Notes under the pieces: generated by a model
Database searches by the model: none
Told to the model about the DNA's origin: nothing
What the model saw: the letters and a program-made list of their open reading frames with translations, nothing else
Position numbers and translations under genes: made by a program
DNA from: Methanocorpusculum sp.
GTDB taxonomy: Archaea; Halobacteriota; Methanomicrobia; Methanomicrobiales; Methanocorpusculaceae
Direction: 5' to 3'
NCBI GenBank assembly: GCA_029987235.1
Contig: DALTWF010000026.1
Coordinates: forward strand, 1 to 22,865
Length of the DNA stretch: 22,865 nt
In this document: piece by piece, positions 14,537 through 20,630 of the stretch
How the letters are laid out: each line of letters opens with the position of its first letter
Numbering within the stretch: the stretch's first letter is position 1

Positions 14537-15739
14537 ATGCAGAAAAAACTGTATGTGTTACTGATTTTAATACTTGCAGCCGCCTTGTTCATAAACGCAG
14601 GCAGCGCATATGTGGTTGACAATTATGACAAAAAGAATAATATCCTGACTTTTTCAGGAACCGGCGGCGAAATAAAGCCTGCGGACAGCAATCATCCGTC
14701 TTTTTCCTACATGTATCCTATGGTATCACTGGTTGTCATTAAATCAGGTGTCACCTCGGTCGGAAAAAATGCATTTGATGCATGCCGCAATCTGAAAAGT
14801 ATTATAATTGAAGATGGTCTGGAAAAAATCGGCAGTTTCGGATTTGCGCGTACGTCGCTCGACAGCATTGAAATTCCGGATTCGGTGACCTCAATCGGGC
14901 AGGGGGCATTTTCCGCCAATGATTATTTGTCTTACGCAAAACTTTCCAATAATATCACCGCATTGGAAACCTCGTTATTCCAGGGCTGCAAATATCTTAC
15001 CGGCATCGAAATTCCGGAAAATGTAACAAAGATCGGCAATTCCGCATTCGCTTTATGCGGTCTTACTTCAATTGTAATTCCTGATTCGGTAACCACAATC
15101 GGAGACAAGTCATTTTATCAGTGCACGGACCTGAAATGTGTCACATTCGGTCAGAGTCTGAAAAGAATCGGAGAGGGAGCATTCCAGCTCTGTTACAAAC
15201 TGCCGTATGTTATCCTCCCGGAAGGTCTCACCGACATCGAAAGCAAGGCATTTTCAGACTGCTCAAACCTTTATGCTGTTGTTCTTCCGGAAAGTCTGAA
15301 ACGTGCCGGTTCTGATGTTTTCAAGGGAATTAAGGAAGAAAGTATTATTTATCTCAGTGGCGGTTCGGATTCGCCGCTTGTAAATCAGATTAGTTATTCC
15401 CCGGGAAAAACCGCGATTGCATTCTTAAACGGAGGAAAAATTATTTCTATGCCGGGTCAGCATGTTCTTGCCGAACCGGTAAAAGACGGCTGTATTTTTG
15501 ACGGATGGTATACTAATGAAGACTGGACCGGCGGAAATGTAAGCCGGTATGATGCATCTGATTGTGAATATTATTATGCAAAATGGATTGAAGCACCGGT
15601 ACCGGAAAAAACCGCAGCAAAAGAGGAAAATGTACCGGTTCAAACAACCGCCTCAACCGCTCCGAACTCCCCGGTTTTCCCTGCGGCCATACTTTTCGGC
15701 TGTGCTGCAGCACTCCTTCTTTGTAAAAGAAATCAGTAA
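14537..15739 (+). CDS. Secreted, C-terminally anchored BspA-type leucine-rich-repeat protein
   Basis: The 400-residue protein starts with a signal peptide (about 1-24, hydrophobic VLLILILAAALF and an AGSA cleavage-like site). Residues about 65-275 are LRR_5 repeats of the Treponema/BspA type, with recurring IPDSVTSIGxxAF and NLxxIxIP units of about 22-24 residues. Near 293-353 is a beta-grasp InlB B-repeat/Flg_new-like unit with the FDGWYTNEDWTG hallmark and closing YYYAKW. A Thr/Pro/Ala-rich linker leads to one C-terminal hydrophobic segment (about 376-395) and a basic tail CKRNQ, so it is a membrane-tethered surface protein. BspA repeats are frequent in gut bacteria and protists, where they mediate adhesion; acquisition from bacteria is an inference. 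The C-terminus resembles a sorting tail but lacks a clear PGF motif. Confidence 0.85.
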   Translation: MQKKLYVLLILILAAALFINAGSAYVVDNYDKKNNILTFSGTGGEIKPADSNHPSFSYMYPMVSLVVIKSGVTSVGKNAFDACRNLKSIIIEDGLEKIGSFGFARTSLDSIEIPDSVTSIGQGAFSANDYLSYAKLSNNITALETSLFQGCKYLTGIEIPENVTKIGNSAFALCGLTSIVIPDSVTTIGDKSFYQCTDLKCVTFGQSLKRIGEGAFQLCYKLPYVILPEGLTDIESKAFSDCSNLYAVVLPESLKRAGSDVFKGIKEESIIYLSGGSDSPLVNQISYSPGKTAIAFLNGGKIISMPGQHVLAEPVKDGCIFDGWYTNEDWTGGNVSRYDASDCEYYYAKWIEAPVPEKTAAKEENVPVQTTASTAPNSPVFPAAILFGCAAALLLCKRNQ

Positions 15740-15769
15740 AAAAAGAAACGGAGATTTTTCGCAAAAGAA

Positions 15770-15776
15770 TTTTTTT
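15770..15776 (+). terminator. Oligo-T terminator after the LRR gene
   Basis: T7 lies 31 bp after the LRR stop and overlaps the TAA stop of the convergent membrane protein gene (15777-15775). An A-run at 15738-15744 gives the matching T-run for the minus-strand gene. Confidence 0.55.
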
Positions 15777-16365
15777 AATTATTTTCCGTATCTGACGGGT
15801 CGCCTGAAACACCTGCTGCGGCCCCTGAGTCGGTAAGGTCACCAAACTGCGGAGCATCATCGCATCCGCACTCATCAGCACACGGTTCTTCAATCATGTG
15901 CACAATGCAGTTTCTTGTTGCGAGCGGATTTTCAATCGGACCGAAGGAAAAGACGCGTCTGCCTACTGCATATACCTTAATCTTGTGACCGCGCACTTTG
16001 ATTGCATCGATTTTGTCATAGCGTGCCTCTTTGTAATTTCTTTTGGATTTCATCAGACAAAGACGTCTTGATGTAACGTACAGACGTGCCTTAACGCTCG
16101 TAATAAGACTGATGAGGAACAGAAATGCGATAATTCCGAACAGCACTGCAAAGATAACCTTGTTTCCGGTGGGAATCAGGAAATCTGCGACTTTCTGAAC
16201 AAATCCCGGTGCTGAAGGCCAGTAATTGTAAACGATTTTCGGCAGAAGACAGGCAAGTGCTGCAAGCAGTGCAAAGAAAATCATGCCGATAATCATGAAC
16301 ACTTTGTAGTATGTCTTTCTTTTGTCCTGCCGGATAACTTCTTCGTTGAAGATGTATTGCGTCAT
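15775..16365 (-). CDS. Two-TM membrane protein with bacterial-PH-like domain
   Basis: The 196-residue protein has two transmembrane helices (about 22-44 and 69-91) separated by a short outside loop, then a domain from about 94 to 160 that fits the bPH2/YdbT-type pleckstrin-homology pattern: LYVTSRRLCLMKSKRNYKEARYDKIDAI (94-122) and a second hairpin ending FSFGPIENPLAT. The C-terminus is odd, a Cys- and Asp-rich stretch PCADECGCDD followed by a Gly/Ser/Asp-rich tail. The function is unknown; bPH2 proteins are membrane-associated and often part of stress or export systems. It faces the LRR gene convergently and thiD divergently. Confidence 0.7.
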   Translation of the reverse strand: MTQYIFNEEVIRQDKRKTYYKVFMIIGMIFFALLAALACLLPKIVYNYWPSAPGFVQKVADFLIPTGNKVIFAVLFGIIAFLFLISLITSVKARLYVTSRRLCLMKSKRNYKEARYDKIDAIKVRGHKIKVYAVGRRVFSFGPIENPLATRNCIVHMIEEPCADECGCDDAPQFGDLTDSGAAAGVSGDPSDTENN

Positions 16366-16410
16366 AGATATTATTATTTTGCACTCACTATCAGATATAG
16401 GTTAGTAATG

Positions 16411-16418
16411 TTTTAAGG
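16411..16418 (+). promoter_or_regulatory. TATA-like box for thiD
   Basis: TTTTAAGG is centred 26-27 nt before the thiD ATG with no Shine-Dalgarno between, which predicts a leaderless transcript. No TPP riboswitch can fit, because the leader would be absent. Confidence 0.45.
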
Positions 16419-16440
16419 TAATGACCGCAAATATACTGCT

Positions 16441-17259
16441 ATGAATTATCCAAACCAGGCATTTGCCGTAAGCGTTGCAGGTTCAGATTCATCCTGCGGT
16501 GCAGGAACCCAGGTTGACCTGAAAACGATGAGTGCCTGCGGGGTGTGGGGATTAACGGTTATCGCGGCTCTGACTGCACAGAATGTAAACCGTGTTATTT
16601 CAAGCACGGCACTTCCGATGCAGTTTATCCGCGAGCAGTTTGCCGCACTTGAAGAAGAGTACCCGATAGGCTGCTATAAAACAGGTATGCTGATGAATGC
16701 GGAAACGGTAACAACAGTTGCCGGATGCATTCCAAAAGACCGCAGTCTTGTTGTTGACCCGGTGCTGATTTCCACATCCGGTTTCCGTCTAATGGACAAA
16801 GACGGAGAAAATGCGCTGTGTAAAAATCTGCTGCCCCGTGCAACAGTGATTACACCCAATATTCCTGAAGCAGAGACTCTTTCCGGAGTTAAAATTGAAA
16901 GCGCATCCGGTATGGAAAAAGCAGCAGAATGGTTTCTGGACGCAGGGGCTAAATCGGTCATAATTAAAGGAGGGCATGCAGAATTCAGACGCGGCACGGA
17001 TTTGTTTATGGATGCAAACGGTCCGGTTCTTCTTGAGCCTGAAATATCTGTACCGGTTTCTGATGTTCACGGTTCCGGCTGCTGTTTTGCTTCAGCAATT
17101 TCGTCCCATATTGCGCTTGGATATCCGCTTCCGGATGCAGTCCGTGAGGCAAAGAAATTTGTCACAGGGGCAATTCTTTACTCTGTTCCCTGCCCCTCCG
17201 GACGCCGGATGATGAATCCAAACTGGCAGCAGTACAAGGCATTTGATAAAAAATACTAA
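16441..17259 (+). CDS. thiD: Hydroxymethylpyrimidine/phosphomethylpyrimidine kinase
   Basis: It phosphorylates HMP and HMP-phosphate to HMP-diphosphate for thiamine synthesis. The 272-residue ribokinase-fold protein has AGSDSSCGAGTQVDLKT (13-29; family usually AGSDSGGGAGIQADLK), KTGML, VDPVLISTSG, ITPNIPEAE, VIIKGGHAE and the catalytic-anion-hole block VHGSGCCFASAI (family THGTGCTLSSAI). The fused ThiN/ThiE domain often seen in archaeal ThiD is absent. The gene is monocistronic or may share a transcript with the mini-ORF that follows 25 bp later. The call is firm; the SSC in the substrate loop is a modest departure. Confidence 0.9.
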   Translation: MNYPNQAFAVSVAGSDSSCGAGTQVDLKTMSACGVWGLTVIAALTAQNVNRVISSTALPMQFIREQFAALEEEYPIGCYKTGMLMNAETVTTVAGCIPKDRSLVVDPVLISTSGFRLMDKDGENALCKNLLPRATVITPNIPEAETLSGVKIESASGMEKAAEWFLDAGAKSVIIKGGHAEFRRGTDLFMDANGPVLLEPEISVPVSDVHGSGCCFASAISSHIALGYPLPDAVREAKKFVTGAILYSVPCPSGRRMMNPNWQQYKAFDKKY

Positions 17260-17284
17260 ATAGACATACATCCCATCTTTTTTC

Positions 17285-17398
17285 ATGCGAAAATTGTCGG
17301 CCGGTCAGATTATTATTTTGGTACTGCTTGTCTTAGCTGCAGCAGGTTGTATTGCGGGACTTGTTTTAGGATTAAACGGCTATAATCCGGTCGCGTAA
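17285..17398 (+). CDS. Small single-TM (37-residue) hypothetical membrane protein
   Basis: This ORF begins ATG CGA AAA TTG and ends TAA. The product starts MRKLSAGQ, continues with a hydrophobic span of about 22 residues (IIILVLLVLAAAGCIAGLVLG) and ends NGYNPVA, so it is a one-pass membrane miniprotein with a positive N-terminus; the AAAGC could be mistaken for a lipobox but the hydrophobic stretch runs on past it. A CTAAATAG box lies 25-26 nt upstream, the same spacing as for the other predicted leaderless genes in this window. It fills the gap between thiD and plsC. The product is not recognised. Confidence 0.5.
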   Translation: MRKLSAGQIIILVLLVLAAAGCIAGLVLGLNGYNPVA

Positions 17399-17403
17399 AA
17401 AAA
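17397..17403 (-). terminator. Oligo-T terminator of the PlsC-like gene
   Basis: Read on the minus strand, T7 begins two bases after the TAA stop of the acyltransferase gene and overlaps the end of the convergent mini-ORF. Confidence 0.5.
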
Positions 17404-17405
17404 GA

Positions 17406-18611
17406 TTAGTAATACTCTTTACCGAGTAAATACCGGTAAAGCACCATATATTTTACTGCGGAACGCAGGTGATCTGATTCAACCTCGTAATACGTTCCGT
17501 CTTTCATGGTAAAAAGCAGCTTCATCTGCATCGAAAATGCAAATCCGATGATATCTGCAAACGGGAACATATACGTTCCTTTTTCACCGGAAAACTCCAG
17601 GCGGTCGGTGAATATGCCGAAAGTTCCCGTACCGAGATTTTCAACAGACTTAAGAGCGCCGATTTTTCCGAGAATCTGACCGTTGTCCGAGCAGATTGGT
17701 TTATCCGCCGGATATGTCATAAACTCCGGTATTTTTTCCATTAGATAATCACGCTGCCAGTGGTCCCAGTCGCGCACATTGTCATAAATCATCGGAATTT
17801 CCCCGTCCTGTTCAAACAGACCGTGCTCGTTGAATTTCACTGAATACCCGCATTCGCAGGTTAATTTGTCGTCATGACTGTGAAGTGTTCCGATTGCATG
17901 ACATTTCGGGCATACGTAAAGGACGGTCTCAAGCCCGCTTGCAAGATTGTGTCCTTTGTACACATAGTGTTTTTCCTTCTGGTCGGCAAACGTGTTTACA
18001 TACATATCTTCATTGATATGGCGGTTGATTTCCTCAACCGGCATGGCAACAAGCTCTTCCGGACTGTATTCACGCACGAATTCTCCCCACATGCGTCCTT
18101 TTCTGATAACAGTTGACCACCGCGGGCGGCGCAGATATCCGCCGTGGATTCTGTAGGTAATAAGCCCTGCTCCGATTTCTGCACATTCCTTGACAAGCTT
18201 TCCGGTGTTCGGAGAGATGAATGCAGACTCGCCGTTTAATGAGCGGGTGCCTTCCGGAGACATCCAGACATTTCCGCCTTCGGATAAGCGCTGCTTCATC
18301 TCAATAATCATATCACCTGCAGGCGCTCCTTTTTTTCTGATAATCAGACCGCATAAACAAAGAACAGTCCGGTAAAGGAACTTGTTTCTGAACAGATGCT
18401 CGCCTGCGACGTAAAACATCTGTCTTCTGGTCGCAACTCCGACAAGAATGTAATCCCAGTAGGTAGTATGGTTTGAGAAATACAGATAGGGCTTGTGCTT
18501 CGGTTTTACACGGTCATAGCGGTAGTTTAAGAAAAAGTATGCTATCGGCCGGAGGATGAGTGCAATTACCGGATAGGTTATCCGGTACCAGATTATGCGG
18601 GCTGTTACCAT
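17406..18611 (-). CDS. PlsC-like acyltransferase with zinc ribbon and C-terminal extension
   Basis: The 401-residue protein begins with a membrane-inserting segment (about 10-30), then a glycerol-phosphate acyltransferase (LPLAT) domain with the HX4D catalytic box NHTTYWD (His48, Asp53) and the substrate-binding PEGTRS (119-124). A zinc ribbon CPKC...CECGY follows (cysteines 234, 237, 252, 254), then about 140 further residues ending in a strand-rich part (FGIFTDRLEFSGEKGTYMFPFADIIGF) that resembles a PH-like fold. LPLAT enzymes move acyl chains onto lysophospholipids, but archaeal membranes are made of isoprenoid ethers, so the substrate here is unclear: an acyl donor for another lipid, a bacterial-type lipid, or an exotic substrate. 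The gene diverges from UPF0212. The domain call is firm. Confidence 0.85.
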   Translation of the reverse strand: MVTARIIWYRITYPVIALILRPIAYFFLNYRYDRVKPKHKPYLYFSNHTTYWDYILVGVATRRQMFYVAGEHLFRNKFLYRTVLCLCGLIIRKKGAPAGDMIIEMKQRLSEGGNVWMSPEGTRSLNGESAFISPNTGKLVKECAEIGAGLITYRIHGGYLRRPRWSTVIRKGRMWGEFVREYSPEELVAMPVEEINRHINEDMYVNTFADQKEKHYVYKGHNLASGLETVLYVCPKCHAIGTLHSHDDKLTCECGYSVKFNEHGLFEQDGEIPMIYDNVRDWDHWQRDYLMEKIPEFMTYPADKPICSDNGQILGKIGALKSVENLGTGTFGIFTDRLEFSGEKGTYMFPFADIIGFAFSMQMKLLFTMKDGTYYEVESDHLRSAVKYMVLYRYLLGKEYY

Positions 18612-18640
18612 TTGTTCCTTCTATATTAGGTCTGATAGTA

Positions 18641-18701
18641 GATAAGGATAGGTATCTTTCCGGCAGTGATAAAATCTACCCTGCCACAGGATATCCTTAT
18701 C
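18641..18701. repeat. Nested inverted repeats between plsC-like gene and UPF0212 gene
   Basis: A perfect 10-bp pair, GATAAGGATA at 18641-18650 and TATCCTTATC at 18692-18701, encloses a second pair, GGCAG at 18662-18666 and CTGCC at 18681-18685, with the shorter pair GTAGAT (18639-18644) and ATCTAC (18674-18679) overlapping them. The left arm sits 30-40 bp before the acyltransferase start and the right arm just upstream of the UPF0212 TATA box, so a dimeric regulator bound here could control both genes. Confidence 0.6.
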
Positions 18702-18713
18702 AGCCGCCGCACC

Positions 18714-18723
18714 AAATAATATA
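18714..18723 (+). promoter_or_regulatory. TATA-like box for the UPF0212-dph6 operon
   Basis: AAATAATATA is centred about 25 nt before the ATG at 18743 and only 19 nt before the ATG at 18737. The spacing therefore favours 18743 as a leaderless start. Confidence 0.45.
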
Positions 18724-18742
18724 CACAATATTAGAGATGACT

Positions 18743-19099
18743 ATGTCGGACTATCGCGTGACACTGGAAGCCGCCTGGCTTGTAAAAGACGTTGAAACAA
18801 TCACTGATGCAGTAGGAATCGCCGTAAGTGAAGCCGGAAAACGCCTGCAGAAATCCGCAAAATTTGTGGACGTTGACGTAATGAACTCGCCTTGCCCCTA
18901 CTGTTCGCAGGAAATCAACAGTTCCATTGTAATTGCTCGTACAGGACTGGTTGGTCTTTTACTTTCCATGCGTGTGTTTAATGCAGGATCTGCCGAGCAT
19001 GCCGAAGCGATTGCAAAATCCGTCATCGGAAAAGCCCTGCGCGACATTCCGCTATCAACCTGCAGCATTGAAGAGTTACCGGAGGCGACCAATGAATAA
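18743..19099 (+). CDS. UPF0212 (DUF555) family protein
   Basis: The 118-residue protein belongs to a conserved archaeal family of unknown function. It starts MSDYRVTLEAAWLVKDVETI, has VSEAGKRLQ, a zinc-binding-type NSPCPYCSQEINSS with a CxxC pair in the middle, and a conserved VGLLLSMRVFNAGSAEHA segment. The start at 18743 matches family members and the TATA spacing; an ATG six bases earlier (18737) is possible, and the longer in-frame extension to 18560 runs through the promoter and into the divergent gene and is rejected. It leads an operon with a PfkB kinase (8-bp overlap), dph6 and DUF2070. Confidence 0.85.
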   Translation: MSDYRVTLEAAWLVKDVETITDAVGIAVSEAGKRLQKSAKFVDVDVMNSPCPYCSQEINSSIVIARTGLVGLLLSMRVFNAGSAEHAEAIAKSVIGKALRDIPLSTCSIEELPEATNE

Positions 19100-19976
19100 T
19101 ACCATATCAGTCTCCGGACACCTCTGTGTGGACTATATCATAAATGTTGAAGAATACCCGCCGGTCGGTGAATCCCGCCGGATTTCAAGCCGTAAAATCT
19201 ATTTCGGCGGAGGAGCTGCAAATATTGCAGTAGGCATTGCAAAATTAGGGGGAAGTTCTGAACTTATTTCCTCAGTCGGCGTTGATTTCCCCGGAAGCGC
19301 GTATGAAAAACACCTGAAGGAAGCAGGTGTTGCCACGCACTTTTTCAGAAGCGAAGAGAACTGTTCCACTGCGTTCATGGTAAACAATGCTTCAGGAGAT
19401 CAGATTACCTATTTTGAATGGGGTGCAGGAGAGGCTTTTGCCCGTTCAAATCCTCCGGCACGCGACTTTGTGCACATGGCAACAGGTGATGCTGAGTTCA
19501 ACATTAAAATCGCAAAGCAGGCAAACTTTGCCTCTCTTGACCCGGGACAGGATGTAAAATATTATTCCGCAGACCAGCTCCGTACCCTTTATGATGAAAT
19601 TGATTTGCTCATCTGCAATAATTTTGAGATGAACATTATGCAAAATACCCTTGGCATAAGTGCATCAGATATTTTAGAGCGCGTGCCGACCGCAATCATT
19701 ACCGAGGGAAAAGCAGGAAGCACGCTTTATTCCGACGGAGAAAAAATCCGGATACCTGCGGTGCTTGTAAAAGCGGCAGACCCGACAGGTGCGGGCGACG
19801 CATACCGTGCGGGGCTTTTTACCGCGATGAAAAAAGGTCTGCCGCTTGAAACCTGCTGCAAAGTCGGTGCGGTGACTTCGTCGTTTGCGGTGGAAAAGGT
19901 CGGAACCCAGACCAATCTTCCGGACTGGGAGACAATGCGCGTACGCTTTGAACAGAACTTCGGGAGACTTCAATGA
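19092..19976 (+). CDS. PfkB-family sugar or nucleoside kinase
   Basis: The 294-residue ribokinase-fold protein has the N-terminal glycine motif FGGGAANIAVGIAKLGG (38-54) and the C-terminal catalytic motif ADPTGAGDAYRAGLFTAM, where Asp of GAGD is the base. It phosphorylates a hydroxymethyl group of a sugar or nucleoside with ATP. Archaeal members near this type include the broad nucleoside kinase of Methanocaldococcus, but the substrate cannot be fixed from the sequence. The start at 19092 has GGAGG six bases upstream (19081-19085) and overlaps the UPF0212 stop; the upstream in-frame extension from 18933 lies inside UPF0212 and is rejected. It overlaps dph6 by ATGA. Confidence 0.88.
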   Translation: MNNTISVSGHLCVDYIINVEEYPPVGESRRISSRKIYFGGGAANIAVGIAKLGGSSELISSVGVDFPGSAYEKHLKEAGVATHFFRSEENCSTAFMVNNASGDQITYFEWGAGEAFARSNPPARDFVHMATGDAEFNIKIAKQANFASLDPGQDVKYYSADQLRTLYDEIDLLICNNFEMNIMQNTLGISASDILERVPTAIITEGKAGSTLYSDGEKIRIPAVLVKAADPTGAGDAYRAGLFTAMKKGLPLETCCKVGAVTSSFAVEKVGTQTNLPDWETMRVRFEQNFGRLQ

Positions 19977-20629
19977 GTTTTGCCGCACTGACTTCAGGCG
20001 GAAAAGACTCGATTCTTGCCATATGCAAAGCTCTTGATGCGGGCAAAGCGGTCTCGCACATGGTCTCGGTGATTCCTGCAAATCCTGAATCCTACATGTT
20101 TCATTCGGTTAATCTGAATGCTGTACCGGTAATGGCGCAGCGTTCCGGTATGGAATATGTGGGTATTAAATCGGCCGGTGAAAAAGAAGCAGAACTCGCA
20201 GACCTTAAAGCAGGGCTTGCAAAACTGGATATCGAAGGTGTTACAGTAGGCGCCATTGAATCCGAGTACCAGCGCTCGCGTGTTGCAAAAATCTGTGAAT
20301 CGCTCGGACTTGAGATGTATACACCGCTTTGGGGTGCCGACCCGCATACAGTTCTTGAAAATGCTGCCCGGCTGCTTGATGCCCGCATTGTGGTAACGGC
20401 TGCAGACGGTCTTGGGGAAAATGTGCTTGGAAAACGCATTGACAAAGAATTAATCCGTGTTTTGGATGAAGTTGCGCGCCGCCGGCGTATTCACATCGCA
20501 GGAGAGGGAGGCGAATACGAATCCCTTGTATTAAATGCCCCGTTTTTTTCTGCGCCCCTCAATCACTCGGAAATGAAAATAACCTGCGGCGCGATGTCGG
20601 GACGCGCAGACATAGAGAGGTTCTGGTAA
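19973..20629 (+). CDS. dph6: Diphthine-ammonia ligase
   Basis: It catalyses the last step of diphthamide synthesis on translation elongation factor 2, amidating diphthine with ATP and ammonia. The 218-residue protein is an ATP-pyrophosphatase with the PP-loop SGGKDS (8-13) and the diagnostic GEGGEYESLVLNAPFF (177-192). It is the short archaeal form, without the YjgF-like domains of eukaryotic Dph6. The ATG overlaps the kinase stop, and the stop lies one base before the DUF2070 start. A role of the neighbouring UPF0212 and PfkB genes in the same process is not implied by anything visible. Confidence 0.9.
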   Translation: MSFAALTSGGKDSILAICKALDAGKAVSHMVSVIPANPESYMFHSVNLNAVPVMAQRSGMEYVGIKSAGEKEAELADLKAGLAKLDIEGVTVGAIESEYQRSRVAKICESLGLEMYTPLWGADPHTVLENAARLLDARIVVTAADGLGENVLGKRIDKELIRVLDEVARRRRIHIAGEGGEYESLVLNAPFFSAPLNHSEMKITCGAMSGRADIERFW

Positions 20630-20630
20630 C

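Noticed and set aside
16366..16440. TPP riboswitch before thiD
   Set aside because: The gap is only 75 bp, no THI-box-like sequence was seen, and the TATA-like box predicts a leaderless transcript.
18560..18742. N-terminal extension of the UPF0212 protein
   Set aside because: It would translate the divergent promoter and the start of the acyltransferase gene; the family N-terminus and the TATA spacing support 18743.
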